From JAFDYH01 sp049840875 (GTDB lineage Bacteria; Bacteroidota; Bacteroidia; Chitinophagales; Chitinophagaceae): a stretch of DNA of 64,000 bases. Made by a program: the position numbers and the translations under genes. How positions within the stretch are numbered: the stretch's first letter is position 1; each line of letters opens with the position of its first letter. The notes under the pieces are model-generated. The model was given only the letters and a program-made list of their open reading frames with translations, ran no database searches and was not told where the DNA came from. Location: positions 476,865 through 540,864 of the forward strand of contig JASGJE010000002.1 of assembly GCA_049840875.1 (NCBI GenBank), in the 5' to 3' direction. This document shows, in pieces, positions 33,990 through 43,510 of the stretch.

Positions 33990-34421
33990 TTATTGCATGC
34001 TCAGCAATGTAACATGCGCTGATACTGCAAACCATTGCCCTTTTCGTTTGATATAAACATCCTGGTAGCAGTTTTTCCCTTGTACATCTTTGCCATTGTC
34101 TGTTAAAGTAAACGTTATATAGGCGGTAACAATACCAACATCGTTGGTGATCAATCGCACTGCAACGCTGTCGATATGTGTGGAAGTGATGGTTTGTTTA
34201 CTAAGATTACCAATAATGTCGTTCTTTGTAAATGATTTTCCATTGGGCCCGACCAGGTTAAAGTCATCAGCGAATATCCTGCTCATTGTCGCCGAGTCTT
34301 TGGTAGGATAGGAGTCGATTCATTTTTTATTCAATTGTGTTAAAGCATCAATATCTTTCTGTTGGGCAAAGGTGCAGATGCCGATTGATGACAATACGAG
34401 AATAGCAATAATCCTCTTCAT
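33990..34421 (-). pseudogene. exported NTF2-like (DUF4440-type) gene with an in-frame TGA
   Basis: Reading from the ATG at 34421 gives a signal peptide (KRIIAILVLSSIGICTFA), then QLNKK and a TGA codon at 34322-34320 (codon 34). The same frame goes on with IDSYPTKDSATMSRIFADD and ends at 33990. A Trp codon is expected at that place (KKW before a DSY-type segment), so TGG to TGA is the simple explanation. The restored protein would have 143 residues of the DUF4440/SnoaL-like fold (NDVGIVTAYITFTLT, YQDVYIKRKGQWFAVSAHVT). Without readthrough, only a 98-residue product from an internal ATG (34286) without signal peptide could be made. Confidence 0.8.
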
Positions 34422-34435
34422 ATCTTTTAATTAGG

Positions 34436-34780
34436 TTATTTGTGTTGGAGAAAATCGCCATCAATGATTAATAATTTCACACCGGTCTTTGTTACTGAAC
34501 GATGTGAACTCAGATCATCGGATACGATATAGCTCATTCCTTTTGAAAGTTTGTATTTCTTTCCATCTTCCATTTCACTGGTAAATTCGCCTTCGATGCA
34601 ATACACGATATGTCCTTTTTTACACCAATGATCAGCAATGTAACCAGCTGAATATTCAACAAGCCTCACTCTCAAACCGGGAAACTGTACTATTTTCCAG
34701 TAAGCGATGCCTTGTTCTCCTGTATGTTCTGTTTGTGGAATTGCAGACCAATCAATTGCCTGGAAATCGATATTGCTCAT
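34436..34780 (-). CDS. DHCW-motif cupin-fold protein
   Basis: A 114-residue small cupin. The motif YIADHWCKKGHIVYCIEGEF carries the His and Cys that name the group and a beta-barrel follows (DGKKYKLSKGMSYIVSDD, VKLLIIDGDF). The family has no proven reaction; a metal-binding or sensing role is usual for cupins. It lies 14 bp upstream of the broken NTF2-like gene and 31 bp downstream of the acetamidase gene, all on one strand. Confidence 0.88.
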   Translation of the reverse strand: MSNIDFQAIDWSAIPQTEHTGEQGIAYWKIVQFPGLRVRLVEYSAGYIADHWCKKGHIVYCIEGEFTSEMEDGKKYKLSKGMSYIVSDDLSSHRSVTKTGVKLLIIDGDFLQHK

Positions 34781-34811
34781 AGAATAAGTTGAATAATTAA
34801 GATCAAAATGA

Positions 34812-35807
34812 TTATTCTTTTCGCGTCAGCCCTTTTAATAGTTCCTTCTTCAGTTTTGCAACGATTGCTACGTTCGGGTCAGCTATTTCTGCAACTGTAT
34901 ATTCGATACTTGTGCTCACAACCTGTCCAGCTTCCTGCAAGGTAAGCTTGTATTCCTGCTGCAACCATTTCAATAGCTCATCGGTTGATTGTTTCAATGC
35001 ATCATCTATGTTTTTGGAAGTGCCGATTGCCATAATGTGCGACGCGTTTTCCACTCTCGGACTTGTTAGCGATTCCGCAGGCTTTGAAATCAATTTCACA
35101 GTAAATTCAATATCCATTGAAGTTTCCAACGCATTGCCTGCAATTTCACCGTCACCCTGCAGCGCATGACCATCACCAAAATAGAGATAAGCGCCATCGT
35201 GTAATACCGGCAGATAAACAGTTGATCCCTGCGTGATGCTGCTGAAATCAAGATTACCGCCAAATTCTCCCTGGAAGAAGCTAAGTATTTCATTTTTCTT
35301 CGTTAACGGCGCTACGCCAATGCAACCGAGAAAAGGATGTACCGGCACTTTGAAGGAATTGAGATTTGTATAAATGCTATCGTCAACAACTGCATATCCG
35401 TTAGCAATATCCAGCTTCCATTTTACCAACCTGAATTTTTTGCCAAATTGACTGCTGGTTGTTTTTGTAACCGACCTGCCGGCTATGGCTTCTGATGTTT
35501 TTGCATAGTTCCTGTTCAATGCTACTTTGTTCAGCGTCACAGCAATGATATCACCTGCCTTTGCATCGTTAATTATAAATGGCCCTGTCAAAGGATTGCC
35601 GCCTTTTTGCCGTTTCACCGAATTCTTATCGTAGCCCATTGCATCGATTGTTTCTGTGGAAACGGTATCGCCCGCATTGATAGTTAATGCCGGTGGCTGA
35701 TTCAAGGTAAATAAATTAGAGAAACTGGTTGGCGTAAACTGAATGAATTTGTGTTGCGCTCTTGCAGCAAGCGAAAGCAATAAAATGAATGCCAGCGAGT
35801 ACTTCAT
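34812..35807 (-). CDS. exported acetamidase/formamidase family protein
   Basis: The start at 35807 gives a signal peptide (KYSLAFILLLSLAARAQ) and leaves 31 bp to the upstream stop codon; a start at 35888 would overlap the upstream gene. The 331-residue protein has the FmdA/AmdA pattern: NPLTGPFIINDAKAGD near the N-terminus, VPVHPFLGCIGVAP and FGGNLDFSSITQGSTVYLPV, then YFGDGHALQGDGEIAGNALE in the active-site half. It probably hydrolyses a small amide in the periplasm. It follows an amidohydrolase gene in the same direction. Confidence 0.9.
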   Translation of the reverse strand: MKYSLAFILLLSLAARAQHKFIQFTPTSFSNLFTLNQPPALTINAGDTVSTETIDAMGYDKNSVKRQKGGNPLTGPFIINDAKAGDIIAVTLNKVALNRNYAKTSEAIAGRSVTKTTSSQFGKKFRLVKWKLDIANGYAVVDDSIYTNLNSFKVPVHPFLGCIGVAPLTKKNEILSFFQGEFGGNLDFSSITQGSTVYLPVLHDGAYLYFGDGHALQGDGEIAGNALETSMDIEFTVKLISKPAESLTSPRVENASHIMAIGTSKNIDDALKQSTDELLKWLQQEYKLTLQEAGQVVSTSIEYTVAEIADPNVAIVAKLKKELLKGLTRKE

Positions 35808-35838
35808 GATTTGTATGGATGGTGGTTTGATAAAAATA

Positions 35839-36933
35839 TTATTCAGGGAATTGTGATTTGTCAATGTTTGGAATAATACGCAGCGCATTTTTGTAATACA
35901 CTTTCTTCAAAATCGAATCCGGTAATCCCATGCCGTACATTCTCCAGAAAGCATGATATTTTTTATGATAAGGGAAATATTCATCTTCTGTTTCCAATAC
36001 ACGGAAGTACGTAAAGTATTCATCGGGCACCCAGCTATCTTTTCCGAATAATATTCGATCCTGGTATTTCTCAAAAAATTTTCTCGCAGCTTTTGGTTGT
36101 CGTCCAAGTTCTGCGATGACTGCACCAAATTCTACAACGACATTCGGCATTTGTGTGAGCAGGCTGTCCAGTTTCGTTAAGTTATTAGCATACCATCCGA
36201 AATGAGCTGCGATAAACGTTGTTTTTGGATGTTTCATAAACATGCGATGTTGCTCTTCGATCAGGGTTTCCCATGGTGCTGGATCAGTAGCGCTTCGTTT
36301 CCGGTCAGGATGTGTTTTTATTTCCAGCCATCGTTCATTGTGCTCATCTTCATTTTCCCAGAATGGTTCCGGGTCGGCAGTATGAATAATGACAGGTATT
36401 CCCAGTTCACCACATTTTTCCCAGATAGGATCCAAACGTGGATCATCAACTGTTACCCGTTTGCCATTTACATCTTTTACCGAGAAACCGAGATTTTTAA
36501 AAACCTTCAAACCATTCGCTCCATGTTTTACATCTTCTTCCAGTTGCTTTACGGCGTTTTCGGTCCATCCGCTGGTGCCGACACGATCAAACGTAACATT
36601 GGCGAACACGATGAAACGGTTAGGATAGTGCTCTTTTATGTTAACGAGCTGCCGATTTAACCCGCTACCATTGCCGCCGCTGAGATTTACCATCACTTTC
36701 ATATTCAGTTTGTCCATATCCGTTATAAGTTCACCAAGATCCTGCGAACCCATGCTCCATTGATGGTTGTGCACATCGATAAACGGAAACTTCGCCTTCG
36801 TCAATTTATGTTCGGGTACAACAAGAGTTGATACAGGATTGTATGTTTCAAAGTCCATCTTCTGGTTGGACGATTGTGCACAGGAGCTCAATACGGCAAG
36901 TATGACGATGGAGGAGAGAAGTAATTTAGTCAT
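35839..36933 (-). CDS. exported amidohydrolase-2 family protein (intact copy)
   Basis: A 364-residue lipoprotein-like or exported protein (SIVILAVLSSCAQSS; the Cys sits in a lipobox-like LSSC). TIM-barrel metal ligands: HxH in FIDVHNHQW, His in IPVIIHTADP, His in TFIAAHFGW and Asp in ILFGKDSWVPDEYF. Members hydrolyse or decarboxylate cyclic or aromatic compounds. It is very similar along its whole length to the next upstream gene (36960-38097), so the pair is a tandem duplication, and this copy is undamaged. Confidence 0.9.
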   Translation of the reverse strand: MTKLLLSSIVILAVLSSCAQSSNQKMDFETYNPVSTLVVPEHKLTKAKFPFIDVHNHQWSMGSQDLGELITDMDKLNMKVMVNLSGGNGSGLNRQLVNIKEHYPNRFIVFANVTFDRVGTSGWTENAVKQLEEDVKHGANGLKVFKNLGFSVKDVNGKRVTVDDPRLDPIWEKCGELGIPVIIHTADPEPFWENEDEHNERWLEIKTHPDRKRSATDPAPWETLIEEQHRMFMKHPKTTFIAAHFGWYANNLTKLDSLLTQMPNVVVEFGAVIAELGRQPKAARKFFEKYQDRILFGKDSWVPDEYFTYFRVLETEDEYFPYHKKYHAFWRMYGMGLPDSILKKVYYKNALRIIPNIDKSQFPE

Positions 36934-36959
36934 GCTGATTATAATTTATGAAAGTAGAA

Positions 36960-38097
36960 TCATTCCGGGAACTGTGATTTGTCGATACCAGGAATAATGC
37001 GCAATGCATTCTTGTAGTAGATCTTTTTCAGAATATCATCGGGTAATCCCATGCCATACATTCTCCAGAAGGCGTGGTATTTTTTATGATAAGGAAAATA
37101 TTCATCTTCCGTTTCCAATACGCGGAAATACGTTGTGTACTCTTCGGGTACCCAACTGTCTTTGCCGAATAAAATTCTGTCCTGGTATTTTTCAAAAAAC
37201 TTTCTTGCCGCTTTTGGTTGTCTTCCGATTTCAGCAATCACTGCACCGAATTCAACAACAACATTTGGCAATTGCGTTAGCAGGCTATCCAGTTTCGATA
37301 AATTGTTTGCATACCATCCAAAGTGTGCGGCGATGAATGTCGTCTTCGGATGTTTCATAAATACATGATGTTGCTCATCCAGCAACGTGGCCCATGGCGC
37401 TGGATTGGTATCACTACGTTTACGATCAGGATGTGTTTTTATTTCGAGCCATCGTTCATTGTGTTCATCTTCCGGTGACCAGAACGACATAGGATCTGCC
37501 GAATGAATCAATACAGGAATGCCGAGTTCGCCGCATTTATCCCAAATGGGATCGAGGCGTGGATCATCGATTTTAATGAACTTGTTATTTTCATCCTTAA
37601 ACGACATGCCGAGATCTTTATAAATTTTTAGTCCGCATGCCCCGGCTTTTACATCATCTTCGAGATCCTGTAATGTTTTTTCAATCCATCCCTTGTTGCC
37701 AAAATTGACAAATGAAATATTGGTGAAGAATTTTACACGCTTTGCATCGACAGCAGCAACACTTTTCATATAGTTTACCAGGTAAGCATGATCATTCAGA
37801 TCAAAGTCGCCATTGCGGCCCGGGCTTTCTTTATAGCCACGTCCGCTGAGATTGATCATTGTCTTCATGTTCAGTGCATCCATCTGCGACACCAGCTTTT
37901 TGATATCCTGGCCCGGTTCCATCCCATTGATGATTATGTACATCGATAAAGGGAAATTTTGCTTTGGTTAATTTATGCTCAGGCACAACCAATGTTGACA
38001 CCGGGTCATAGGTTTCGAAATCCATGTGCGAAGAAGATTGCGCACAGGAACTCAATGCAGCAATGATTGCAACGGAGAAAAAGAACAAACGCCCCAT
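36960..38097 (-). pseudogene. amidohydrolase-2 tandem paralogue with a one-base frameshift
   Basis: From the ATG at 38097 the frame reads a lipoprotein leader (GRLFFFSVAIIAALSSCAQ) up to FPFIDVHNHQW and then goes out of frame; the rest of the protein (MEPGQDIKKLVSQMDALNMK onward) continues in another frame to 36960. Comparison with the neighbouring paralogue shows that one extra G in the GGG at 37923-37925 (CCC on the plus strand) explains the break exactly, with no other gap in that area. All later metal-ligand motifs (VLIHSADP, FIAAHFGW, FGKDSWVPEEY) are kept, so the damage is recent or a base-calling error. Confidence 0.85.
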
Positions 38098-38167
38098 GTT
38101 ATGTTTATTTATGGTAAAACTATTGTTTGAATGCCAGATGCAATAACCGGTCAACCAATTTAATTGT

Positions 38168-38656
38168 TCAGACCTGTGTACTTTTCAGGTAATAACGGTA
38201 AGTAAGAATGGCGATCGGCAAACCGATGGCGAACAGGATGATTAAAATACCGATCGTGGATTGTATGGGGTTAAAAGGGCGAAGTCCGATATGACTGAGA
38301 GGCAACACAACAAGGTTCATTACAAGCCACACAAAAAGGCCATATCCCAAACCTGTCAACACAATATTCTTTGAAAGAAACTGCAAGCGTGGATAAATAG
38401 AAAAAAAGAAAACCGTGAAAATAAAAGCGATCAGGTAATGCAGGAATAAACCAAGTGCAGCCATAGCGAAGCCACCACTCAAGGCATCTTTTCCCAATAA
38501 AGCGCTTGCAATAAAATAAAGAATCTTTACAGGGTTGTTGCGGGTAAGAATAGTATAATGAATAAACGCACCGGAAATATCAAGCGTACCAGCCAACAGC
38601 GCAGTCTTTAGAATAGCGTTGAACTTGTTAGGAGAAGTTGTTGTTTCAATCGGCAT
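38168..38656 (-). CDS. uncharacterised membrane protein, four TM segments
   Basis: A 162-residue protein from the ATG at 38656 (a start at 38740 adds 28 polar residues). Hydrophobic segments: about 14-30, 58-85, 98-120 and 130-155. The opening TALLAGTLDISGAFIHYTIL recalls small Bacteroidota membrane proteins of the YagU/DUF1440 kind, but the resemblance is weak. It is co-directional with an alpha/beta hydrolase gene upstream. Confidence 0.75.
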   Translation of the reverse strand: MPIETTTSPNKFNAILKTALLAGTLDISGAFIHYTILTRNNPVKILYFIASALLGKDALSGGFAMAALGLFLHYLIAFIFTVFFFSIYPRLQFLSKNIVLTGLGYGLFVWLVMNLVVLPLSHIGLRPFNPIQSTIGILIILFAIGLPIAILTYRYYLKSTQV

Positions 38657-38743
38657 GGCGTCGTTTCTTTTGTAAATGTATTGTATGCGACCGGATAAAA
38701 TTGCATGTTGATGAGGAATTTCTGGCTGATGTGCCGCCATCGG

Positions 38744-39607
38744 CTACAAATGATCCAACGTTTCCTGTAGCCGGGCATTGAACTCATCTGGCTTTTCTAT
38801 CATTGGGTAATGGCCCGTGCCGATCACTTTTCGGATGGTAAAACCATTTTTACAATATTTATTTAAAGAGATGCTGTCAACCGCATTTCCGCTACTGATA
38901 ACAAGATTCAGCCGCAACTTATTGTTTGCTAACAATGCTGAATCATTTGATGTAAACTCCATCAACGATTTTAGTGTGGCGATGGCAATCATAGAATCCA
39001 TATTGGTTACTGATCGAATTACCCGGTTGATGGAGGCTGTATCCTGGTAACCTGGTGGAAAAAGACCTTTGCGGCAATAGTCGGCTGCGACGCTGTCATA
39101 ACTTTTTGCGAGTGTATCAAACCATTGATTGATCGGTTTCATTTGTTCTTCAGTAAAAGGTTTTGGATCGATACTGGTGAGATTGTCAATGCCGATGATA
39201 CCGATAATCGGTTGTGGTAAATTCTTTACAGTCTGCAGCATTACTTCACCACTCATGGAATGACCGATCAATACAACTTTATCAAGATGCAGTTGCTGAA
39301 TGACGGCTACCACATCGTTGCTATAATCTGGGATTGTCCAGCTACTACGATCTTTTCCGCTGGCACCGTGACCACCGAGATCAATAGCAACAACGCGATA
39401 CCGTTTGCTGAAATGCTCGATTTGTTTTTGCCAGAATTCTTTATTGATCGCCCAGCCATGAATAAATAATAATGTCGTATCGCCGTTACCTTCGTCGATA
39501 TAAGCTATTTGTACATTCCCGTTCTTTACTATTGGGTGTTCTTTTTTGGAAGAAGTGGAACAGGCGATCATTATCATCGGCAGTAGTAAGACAGTTAGTT
39601 TTTTCAT
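38744..39607 (-). CDS. alpha/beta-hydrolase lipoprotein
   Basis: A 287-residue protein with lipoprotein signal (LLPMIMIACSTSSK). The fold motifs are LLFIHGWAINKEFW (oxyanion region HGW), the nucleophile elbow GHSMSGE and the C-terminal His in VIGTGHYPMIEKPDEF. Typical of esterases and related hydrolases of small substrates, here tethered to a membrane. Substrate unknown. Confidence 0.9.
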   Translation of the reverse strand: MKKLTVLLLPMIMIACSTSSKKEHPIVKNGNVQIAYIDEGNGDTTLLFIHGWAINKEFWQKQIEHFSKRYRVVAIDLGGHGASGKDRSSWTIPDYSNDVVAVIQQLHLDKVVLIGHSMSGEVMLQTVKNLPQPIIGIIGIDNLTSIDPKPFTEEQMKPINQWFDTLAKSYDSVAADYCRKGLFPPGYQDTASINRVIRSVTNMDSMIAIATLKSLMEFTSNDSALLANNKLRLNLVISSGNAVDSISLNKYCKNGFTIRKVIGTGHYPMIEKPDEFNARLQETLDHL

Positions 39608-39696
39608 ATTGGTTTATGTAAATGAAGGGATGCTTAAAGTTAGCACACTGATAAAGAATCTGTAACTTCCGTTTACCTTTTTAAATTTTCAATAAC

Positions 39697-41340
39697 ATGC
39701 AAAGAGCCGCTAAACAGATTGTTTTTACTTTTTCATTCCTTTTGATAGCCTATATCTCATCTTCACAATCAACAACACTAAATGACACACTGAAGCAGAT
39801 TGATAAACTGTTTGAAGATATGAATACAGCAACGCCAGGCGGCGTGCTGAGTGTATCAAGACAAGGTGAGATATTGTATAAAAAGGGATTTGGTATGGCC
39901 GACCTTGAGCATAATGTTGTTATAACACCTGAAACTATTTTCGAAGCAGGTTCTGTATCAAAACAATTTACTGCAGCATCTGTGTTGTTGCTGGTAAAGG
40001 AAGGAAGGATTGGATTGAAAGACGATATACGAAAATACTTTCCCGATTTTCCTGACTATGGTCATCCGATACTGGTTGAACATCTACTGCATCATACAAG
40101 CGGCCTGAGAGATTGGGGTTCGGTTGCTGCTATCGGCGGTTGGCCGAGAGGAACGCGAAAGTATACACCTGCCCATGTACGGGAGATTATCTGGAAGCAG
40201 AAGAAATTGAATTTTGTCCCGGGTTCTGAATATAGCTACAGCAACTCGAATTTCAACATGCTGATGTTTCTTGTTGAAAAGGTAAGTGGTGAAAGCCTGC
40301 AGCAATTTACAAGTGAGCATTTGTTTAAGCCACTGGGTATGTCGCATACGCGTTGGCGTGATAATTACAATGCGGTTGTTCCGGGTCGTGCAATTGCGTA
40401 TGGCAAAGAAGGAGAAAACTATGAGCAGAACATGCCCTTTGAAAATACATTTGGTCATGGTGCATTGCTGACTACTGTTGGCGATTTAGAAAAATGGAAC
40501 CGGCGCTGGACGAATAATGCAATCGGTGCAGATATCAATGCTTTACAGGAAACAAGAGGGATACTGAATAATGGCGCTACTATTTCATATGCCTGCGGTG
40601 TTGTAATAAATACAGTAAACGGTCAAAAGGAAATCAGTCATACCGGCGCGACGGCGGGTTACAGGGCGTTGTTAGCTTATTACCCGGAGAAACAGGTCTC
40701 AATCATTTACCTCAGTAATGATGCCGGTGCGCCATTGGGAAGAATATATTCTTTTGTTTCAGAAATGTTTATTGGTAAAACGCCCGAGAAAGCGATGTAT
40801 GAATCGAAGCCTATTGCAGTTTCAAAAGAATCTTTGGTGAATAAAGCCGGAACCTATCAGCATCCTTTACAGTATGATTTGATGGAGCTGGTAGTGCGCA
40901 ATGATTCACTGGCTTTTAAAAACTGGAACACAGCATTAACGCCTATGGCGGAAAATAAATTTATCAATGGAAATACGTTAGTTGAGTTTCCTGCCGGTGG
41001 CACAAAATCCGGATCAGTTTTTATTACATGGGCAGATGGCGATACCGCTACCTATTTCAGAGCGAAAGAGGTGGATGCAAAAGCATCGGTTGAAGAATAT
41101 GCAGGCGATTATCACAGCGATGAAGCCGATGTGACTGTTAGTTTATTGGTAAAAGAAGGTAAACTACAGGCATTCATTCATCCCGATACTTATATCAAAT
41201 TGAATGAACCGATACAAGACGGTTTTTTCGATGAAGATGGATCGTACTACCGATTTATACGAAATAGCAAAAAGAAAATTACCGGATTTGAAATAACGGT
41301 GAGCAGAGTGCGTAACCTGTTGTTTACAAAAATCAAATAG
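39697..41340 (+). CDS. exported serine hydrolase (beta-lactamase class C-like)
   Basis: A 547-residue protein with signal peptide. The SxxK motif is in FEAGSVSKQFTAASV, the YxN motif in YSYSNSNFNML and the third motif in ISHTGATAGYRA (HTG). The C-terminal 160 residues form a beta-barrel type extension (AGDYHSDEADVTVSLL) as in CubicO-like enzymes. Members are D-aminopeptidases, esterases or peptidoglycan-related hydrolases rather than true beta-lactamases. Monocistronic by position. Confidence 0.92.
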   Translation: MQRAAKQIVFTFSFLLIAYISSSQSTTLNDTLKQIDKLFEDMNTATPGGVLSVSRQGEILYKKGFGMADLEHNVVITPETIFEAGSVSKQFTAASVLLLVKEGRIGLKDDIRKYFPDFPDYGHPILVEHLLHHTSGLRDWGSVAAIGGWPRGTRKYTPAHVREIIWKQKKLNFVPGSEYSYSNSNFNMLMFLVEKVSGESLQQFTSEHLFKPLGMSHTRWRDNYNAVVPGRAIAYGKEGENYEQNMPFENTFGHGALLTTVGDLEKWNRRWTNNAIGADINALQETRGILNNGATISYACGVVINTVNGQKEISHTGATAGYRALLAYYPEKQVSIIYLSNDAGAPLGRIYSFVSEMFIGKTPEKAMYESKPIAVSKESLVNKAGTYQHPLQYDLMELVVRNDSLAFKNWNTALTPMAENKFINGNTLVEFPAGGTKSGSVFITWADGDTATYFRAKEVDAKASVEEYAGDYHSDEADVTVSLLVKEGKLQAFIHPDTYIKLNEPIQDGFFDEDGSYYRFIRNSKKKITGFEITVSRVRNLLFTKIK

Positions 41341-41354
41341 GCATCAGCAACCAT

Positions 41355-41576
41355 TTATTCTGCTATATACCATATTCCTTTATCATCTTTCGCATAGCTG
41401 AAACCATTACTCATATGATGTAATTCGCGTTTATGCTTTTCGCTGTAGGCGGCAGATTTTTCATAAACGCGGATTCCGTTATTTTCTCTTGTTAAATAAC
41501 CAATTAATGCGGTAAGAGTAGGAGGTACATCGTGCAGCCATTCTCCTTCACTTTCTTTTACAAATGCCTGGCTCAT
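41355..41576 (-). CDS. small conserved protein of unknown function
   Basis: A 73-residue protein (start MSQAFVKESEGEWLHDVPPT). The phrases TALIGYLTRENNGIRVYEK and GFSYAKDDKGIWYIAE look like a conserved small Bacteroidota family that I recognise but cannot name. It has no signal peptide. It is convergent with the serine hydrolase gene, 14 bp apart. Confidence 0.75.
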   Translation of the reverse strand: MSQAFVKESEGEWLHDVPPTLTALIGYLTRENNGIRVYEKSAAYSEKHKRELHHMSNGFSYAKDDKGIWYIAE

Positions 41577-41620
41577 TGAGAGAAAGTCTTTAGTTTATAG
41601 TTTGAAGTTTTTAGTTCGCG

Positions 41621-41656
41621 AATTGTCAATGGTCAATGGTCAATAGTCAATTGTCC
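41621..41656 (+). repeat. TCAATGG-type word repeat
   Basis: AATTGTCAATGGTCAATGGT followed by CAATAGTCAATTGTCC. Same family as 28360-28379 and 32063-32105. It lies between two small minus-strand genes. Confidence 0.55.
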
Positions 41657-41664
41657 TCTTATTT

Positions 41665-42063
41665 TCAAAAAGAAACCGATAATTTCCTCAATACCTCCAT
41701 TGCTTTCGCGGCATCATTCGTTGCTACAAAAATATGGTCGTGATAATAAGCTGCCACAACATTACAACTGATATTTTCTTCGGCCAGCGCTTTTGAAAAT
41801 GCGGCTGTTAATCCCACTGCATCTAATGACGAATGAACCGTTAACGTGATCCAGGCAGCTACATAACTGTAAGCTAATTTATGCCTATCTGCAATGGCTT
41901 TACTAATGATAATCGTTGTGCCTTCCTTCTCACGAAAACTGCAGATGATTTCTTCGTTTTTCAAATCGTGTTTTTTATCAACGACACAAAATACATAATC
42001 GCCTTCATTGAGTTCCGGGGTCATTGTTTTCAATAATACGGAAAGATTGATTTCGCCTGCCAT
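41665..42063 (-). CDS. ACT-domain protein
   Basis: A 132-residue protein with the double ACT-like pattern found in small regulatory proteins: an N-terminal half (EINLSVLLKTMTPELNEGDY) and a C-terminal ACT core (AWITLTVHSSLDAVGLTAAF, SCNVVAAYYHDHIFVATNDA). ACT domains bind amino acids; these free-standing forms have no proven partner. Not linked to an amino-acid operon here. Confidence 0.85.
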   Translation of the reverse strand: MAGEINLSVLLKTMTPELNEGDYVFCVVDKKHDLKNEEIICSFREKEGTTIIISKAIADRHKLAYSYVAAWITLTVHSSLDAVGLTAAFSKALAEENISCNVVAAYYHDHIFVATNDAAKAMEVLRKLSVSF

Positions 42064-42130
42064 TTTTATTACAAAGTTAAGAATGAATGCGTACGACTAT
42101 GAAGGAAAGCAATTGCTACATCAATTTTTC

Positions 42131-42234
42131 AAAGACCTTGTGTATCCTCTGTCTTTGTGTACTTGGTGGCTTTGTGGGATAAATCATTTCTAATGTGGGA
42201 GAACATTTCCTACTAAGACACTAAGTTCACAAAG
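42131..42234. repeat. TTTGTG/CACAAA inverted word repeat pair
   Basis: The left arm holds CTTTGTGTACTTGGTGGC and TTTGTGGG; the right arm (42213-42234) is CTAAGACACTAAGTTCACAA followed by AG, its rough reverse complement. It resembles a repeat type widespread in Bacteroidota intergenic DNA. Confidence 0.55.
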
Positions 42235-42284
42235 AAATATTGTAAAATCTAAAGGTCTCTGTAGTTTTTCCTTTATTTTGTTTT

Positions 42285-42737
42285 ATGTACAGCAAACAAG
42301 AAGCCAGTGTAATCCGAAAGAATTTCTGGACGAGTTTTGGTCAATACATGAAACCTGTGATGAATGCTGAAGGAGAGCCGGTCAACTGGTTGAACTATAA
42401 AACGGGTATAAAAAATCTTTTCTTTCGGATGGATGCTGACAATCGACAGGCTTCTATCGCCATCGAAATCACCGGTACTGATGCTGATGAAAGAAAAAAT
42501 CTCTTCACTCATTTCGAACAACTAAAGAATATTTTCGAGAGTTCAATCGGAGAAGACTGGTTGTGGCAGAAAAATTTAACAGACGAGCATGGTAAATCGT
42601 TTTGCCGCATCAGTACAACAATCACTAACGTGAATGTCTTTAATAATAACGACTGGCCTGCAATCATTTCGTTTTTCAAGCCACGCATTATTGCATTGGA
42701 TGAGTTCTGGTTGTTGGTGAAGGATGGGTTTTATTAA
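42285..42737 (+). CDS. DUF4268 family protein
   Basis: A 150-residue protein matching the DUF4268 pattern: MYSKQEASVIRKNFWTSFGQ at the N-terminus, NWLNYKTGIKNLFFRMDAD, SIAIEITGTDADERKNLFTH and WPAIISFFKPRIIALDEFW near the end. The domain has a restriction-endonuclease-like feel but no proven activity. No signal peptide. It is convergent with the next gene. Confidence 0.88.
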   Translation: MYSKQEASVIRKNFWTSFGQYMKPVMNAEGEPVNWLNYKTGIKNLFFRMDADNRQASIAIEITGTDADERKNLFTHFEQLKNIFESSIGEDWLWQKNLTDEHGKSFCRISTTITNVNVFNNNDWPAIISFFKPRIIALDEFWLLVKDGFY

Positions 42738-42771
42738 AAAAATTGAAATACCTGAAATAAAGGTTTGCAGT

Positions 42772-43428
42772 TTACTTTTTCTTTTTTGCTATTATTTTAT
42801 TTATAGCTTTTTTGTAATCGCGTTCATATTTACCATCATCCTTTTGATCATCATAGATTGTGATGCCATAATCAATAACTTTATTATTTTTTATTTCATA
42901 AAAGCTTGTCCAGATACTACCAGACAAAACATAATTATCAATTAAATTGTATTCAGGCAGATAATTAGGGTTTTTAATTTCATTAAACCCTTTTACTTTT
43001 TTGAGTTTATCATGTGTTAGATCTATGATGTAGAGGTAGTATGTTAGATTGCTTCTAACATCCGATATGTTTTCGATTAGAATATCTTTTATTTTATCGT
43101 TGTTAAAGTCTTCGAATTTAATATTGACATCATGACTTAAAATTGAATCCTTGAAAATAGCCTCGTATTTTCCATTTATTAATTTAGAGAAAATAAATAT
43201 TGCATTGAAGTCATTTTCATCATAGCTATGCGAGTCGAATAATTTTTCTATTATTAATTTATATCCTTTCTTTTTATAGATAGAATCGCAGATGATTTCT
43301 GTTGTGTCAATTTTGTTTTCGAGTTTATTAATTAAACTATCCTCCGCTCGCTTATGCTCTTGGCTAAAACTATTATAGCAAGCAGCCAAGGTGATAAAAG
43401 CATACGAGATAATTAAAGCCTTTTTCAT
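42772..43428 (-). CDS. uncharacterised exported protein, AT-rich
   Basis: A 218-residue protein with signal peptide (KKALIISYAFITLAACYNSF, possible lipobox LAAC). A single calcium-loop-like motif FEDFNNDKIKDILI suggests part of an FG-GAP/XAC2610-type fold, followed by beta strands (NLTYYLYIIDL, SIWTSFYEI) and a lysine-rich tail. The coding sequence is clearly more AT-rich than neighbouring genes, which may mark recent arrival. Function unknown. Confidence 0.75.
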   Translation of the reverse strand: MKKALIISYAFITLAACYNSFSQEHKRAEDSLINKLENKIDTTEIICDSIYKKKGYKLIIEKLFDSHSYDENDFNAIFIFSKLINGKYEAIFKDSILSHDVNIKFEDFNNDKIKDILIENISDVRSNLTYYLYIIDLTHDKLKKVKGFNEIKNPNYLPEYNLIDNYVLSGSIWTSFYEIKNNKVIDYGITIYDDQKDDGKYERDYKKAINKIIAKKKK

Positions 43429-43510
43429 TAAAAATAACTTACTATAGGTCTATTTTCGTGATTCGCATTTTCTCCAATGCTACTTAATGTCGATTATCAA
43501 AAGAATTAAA

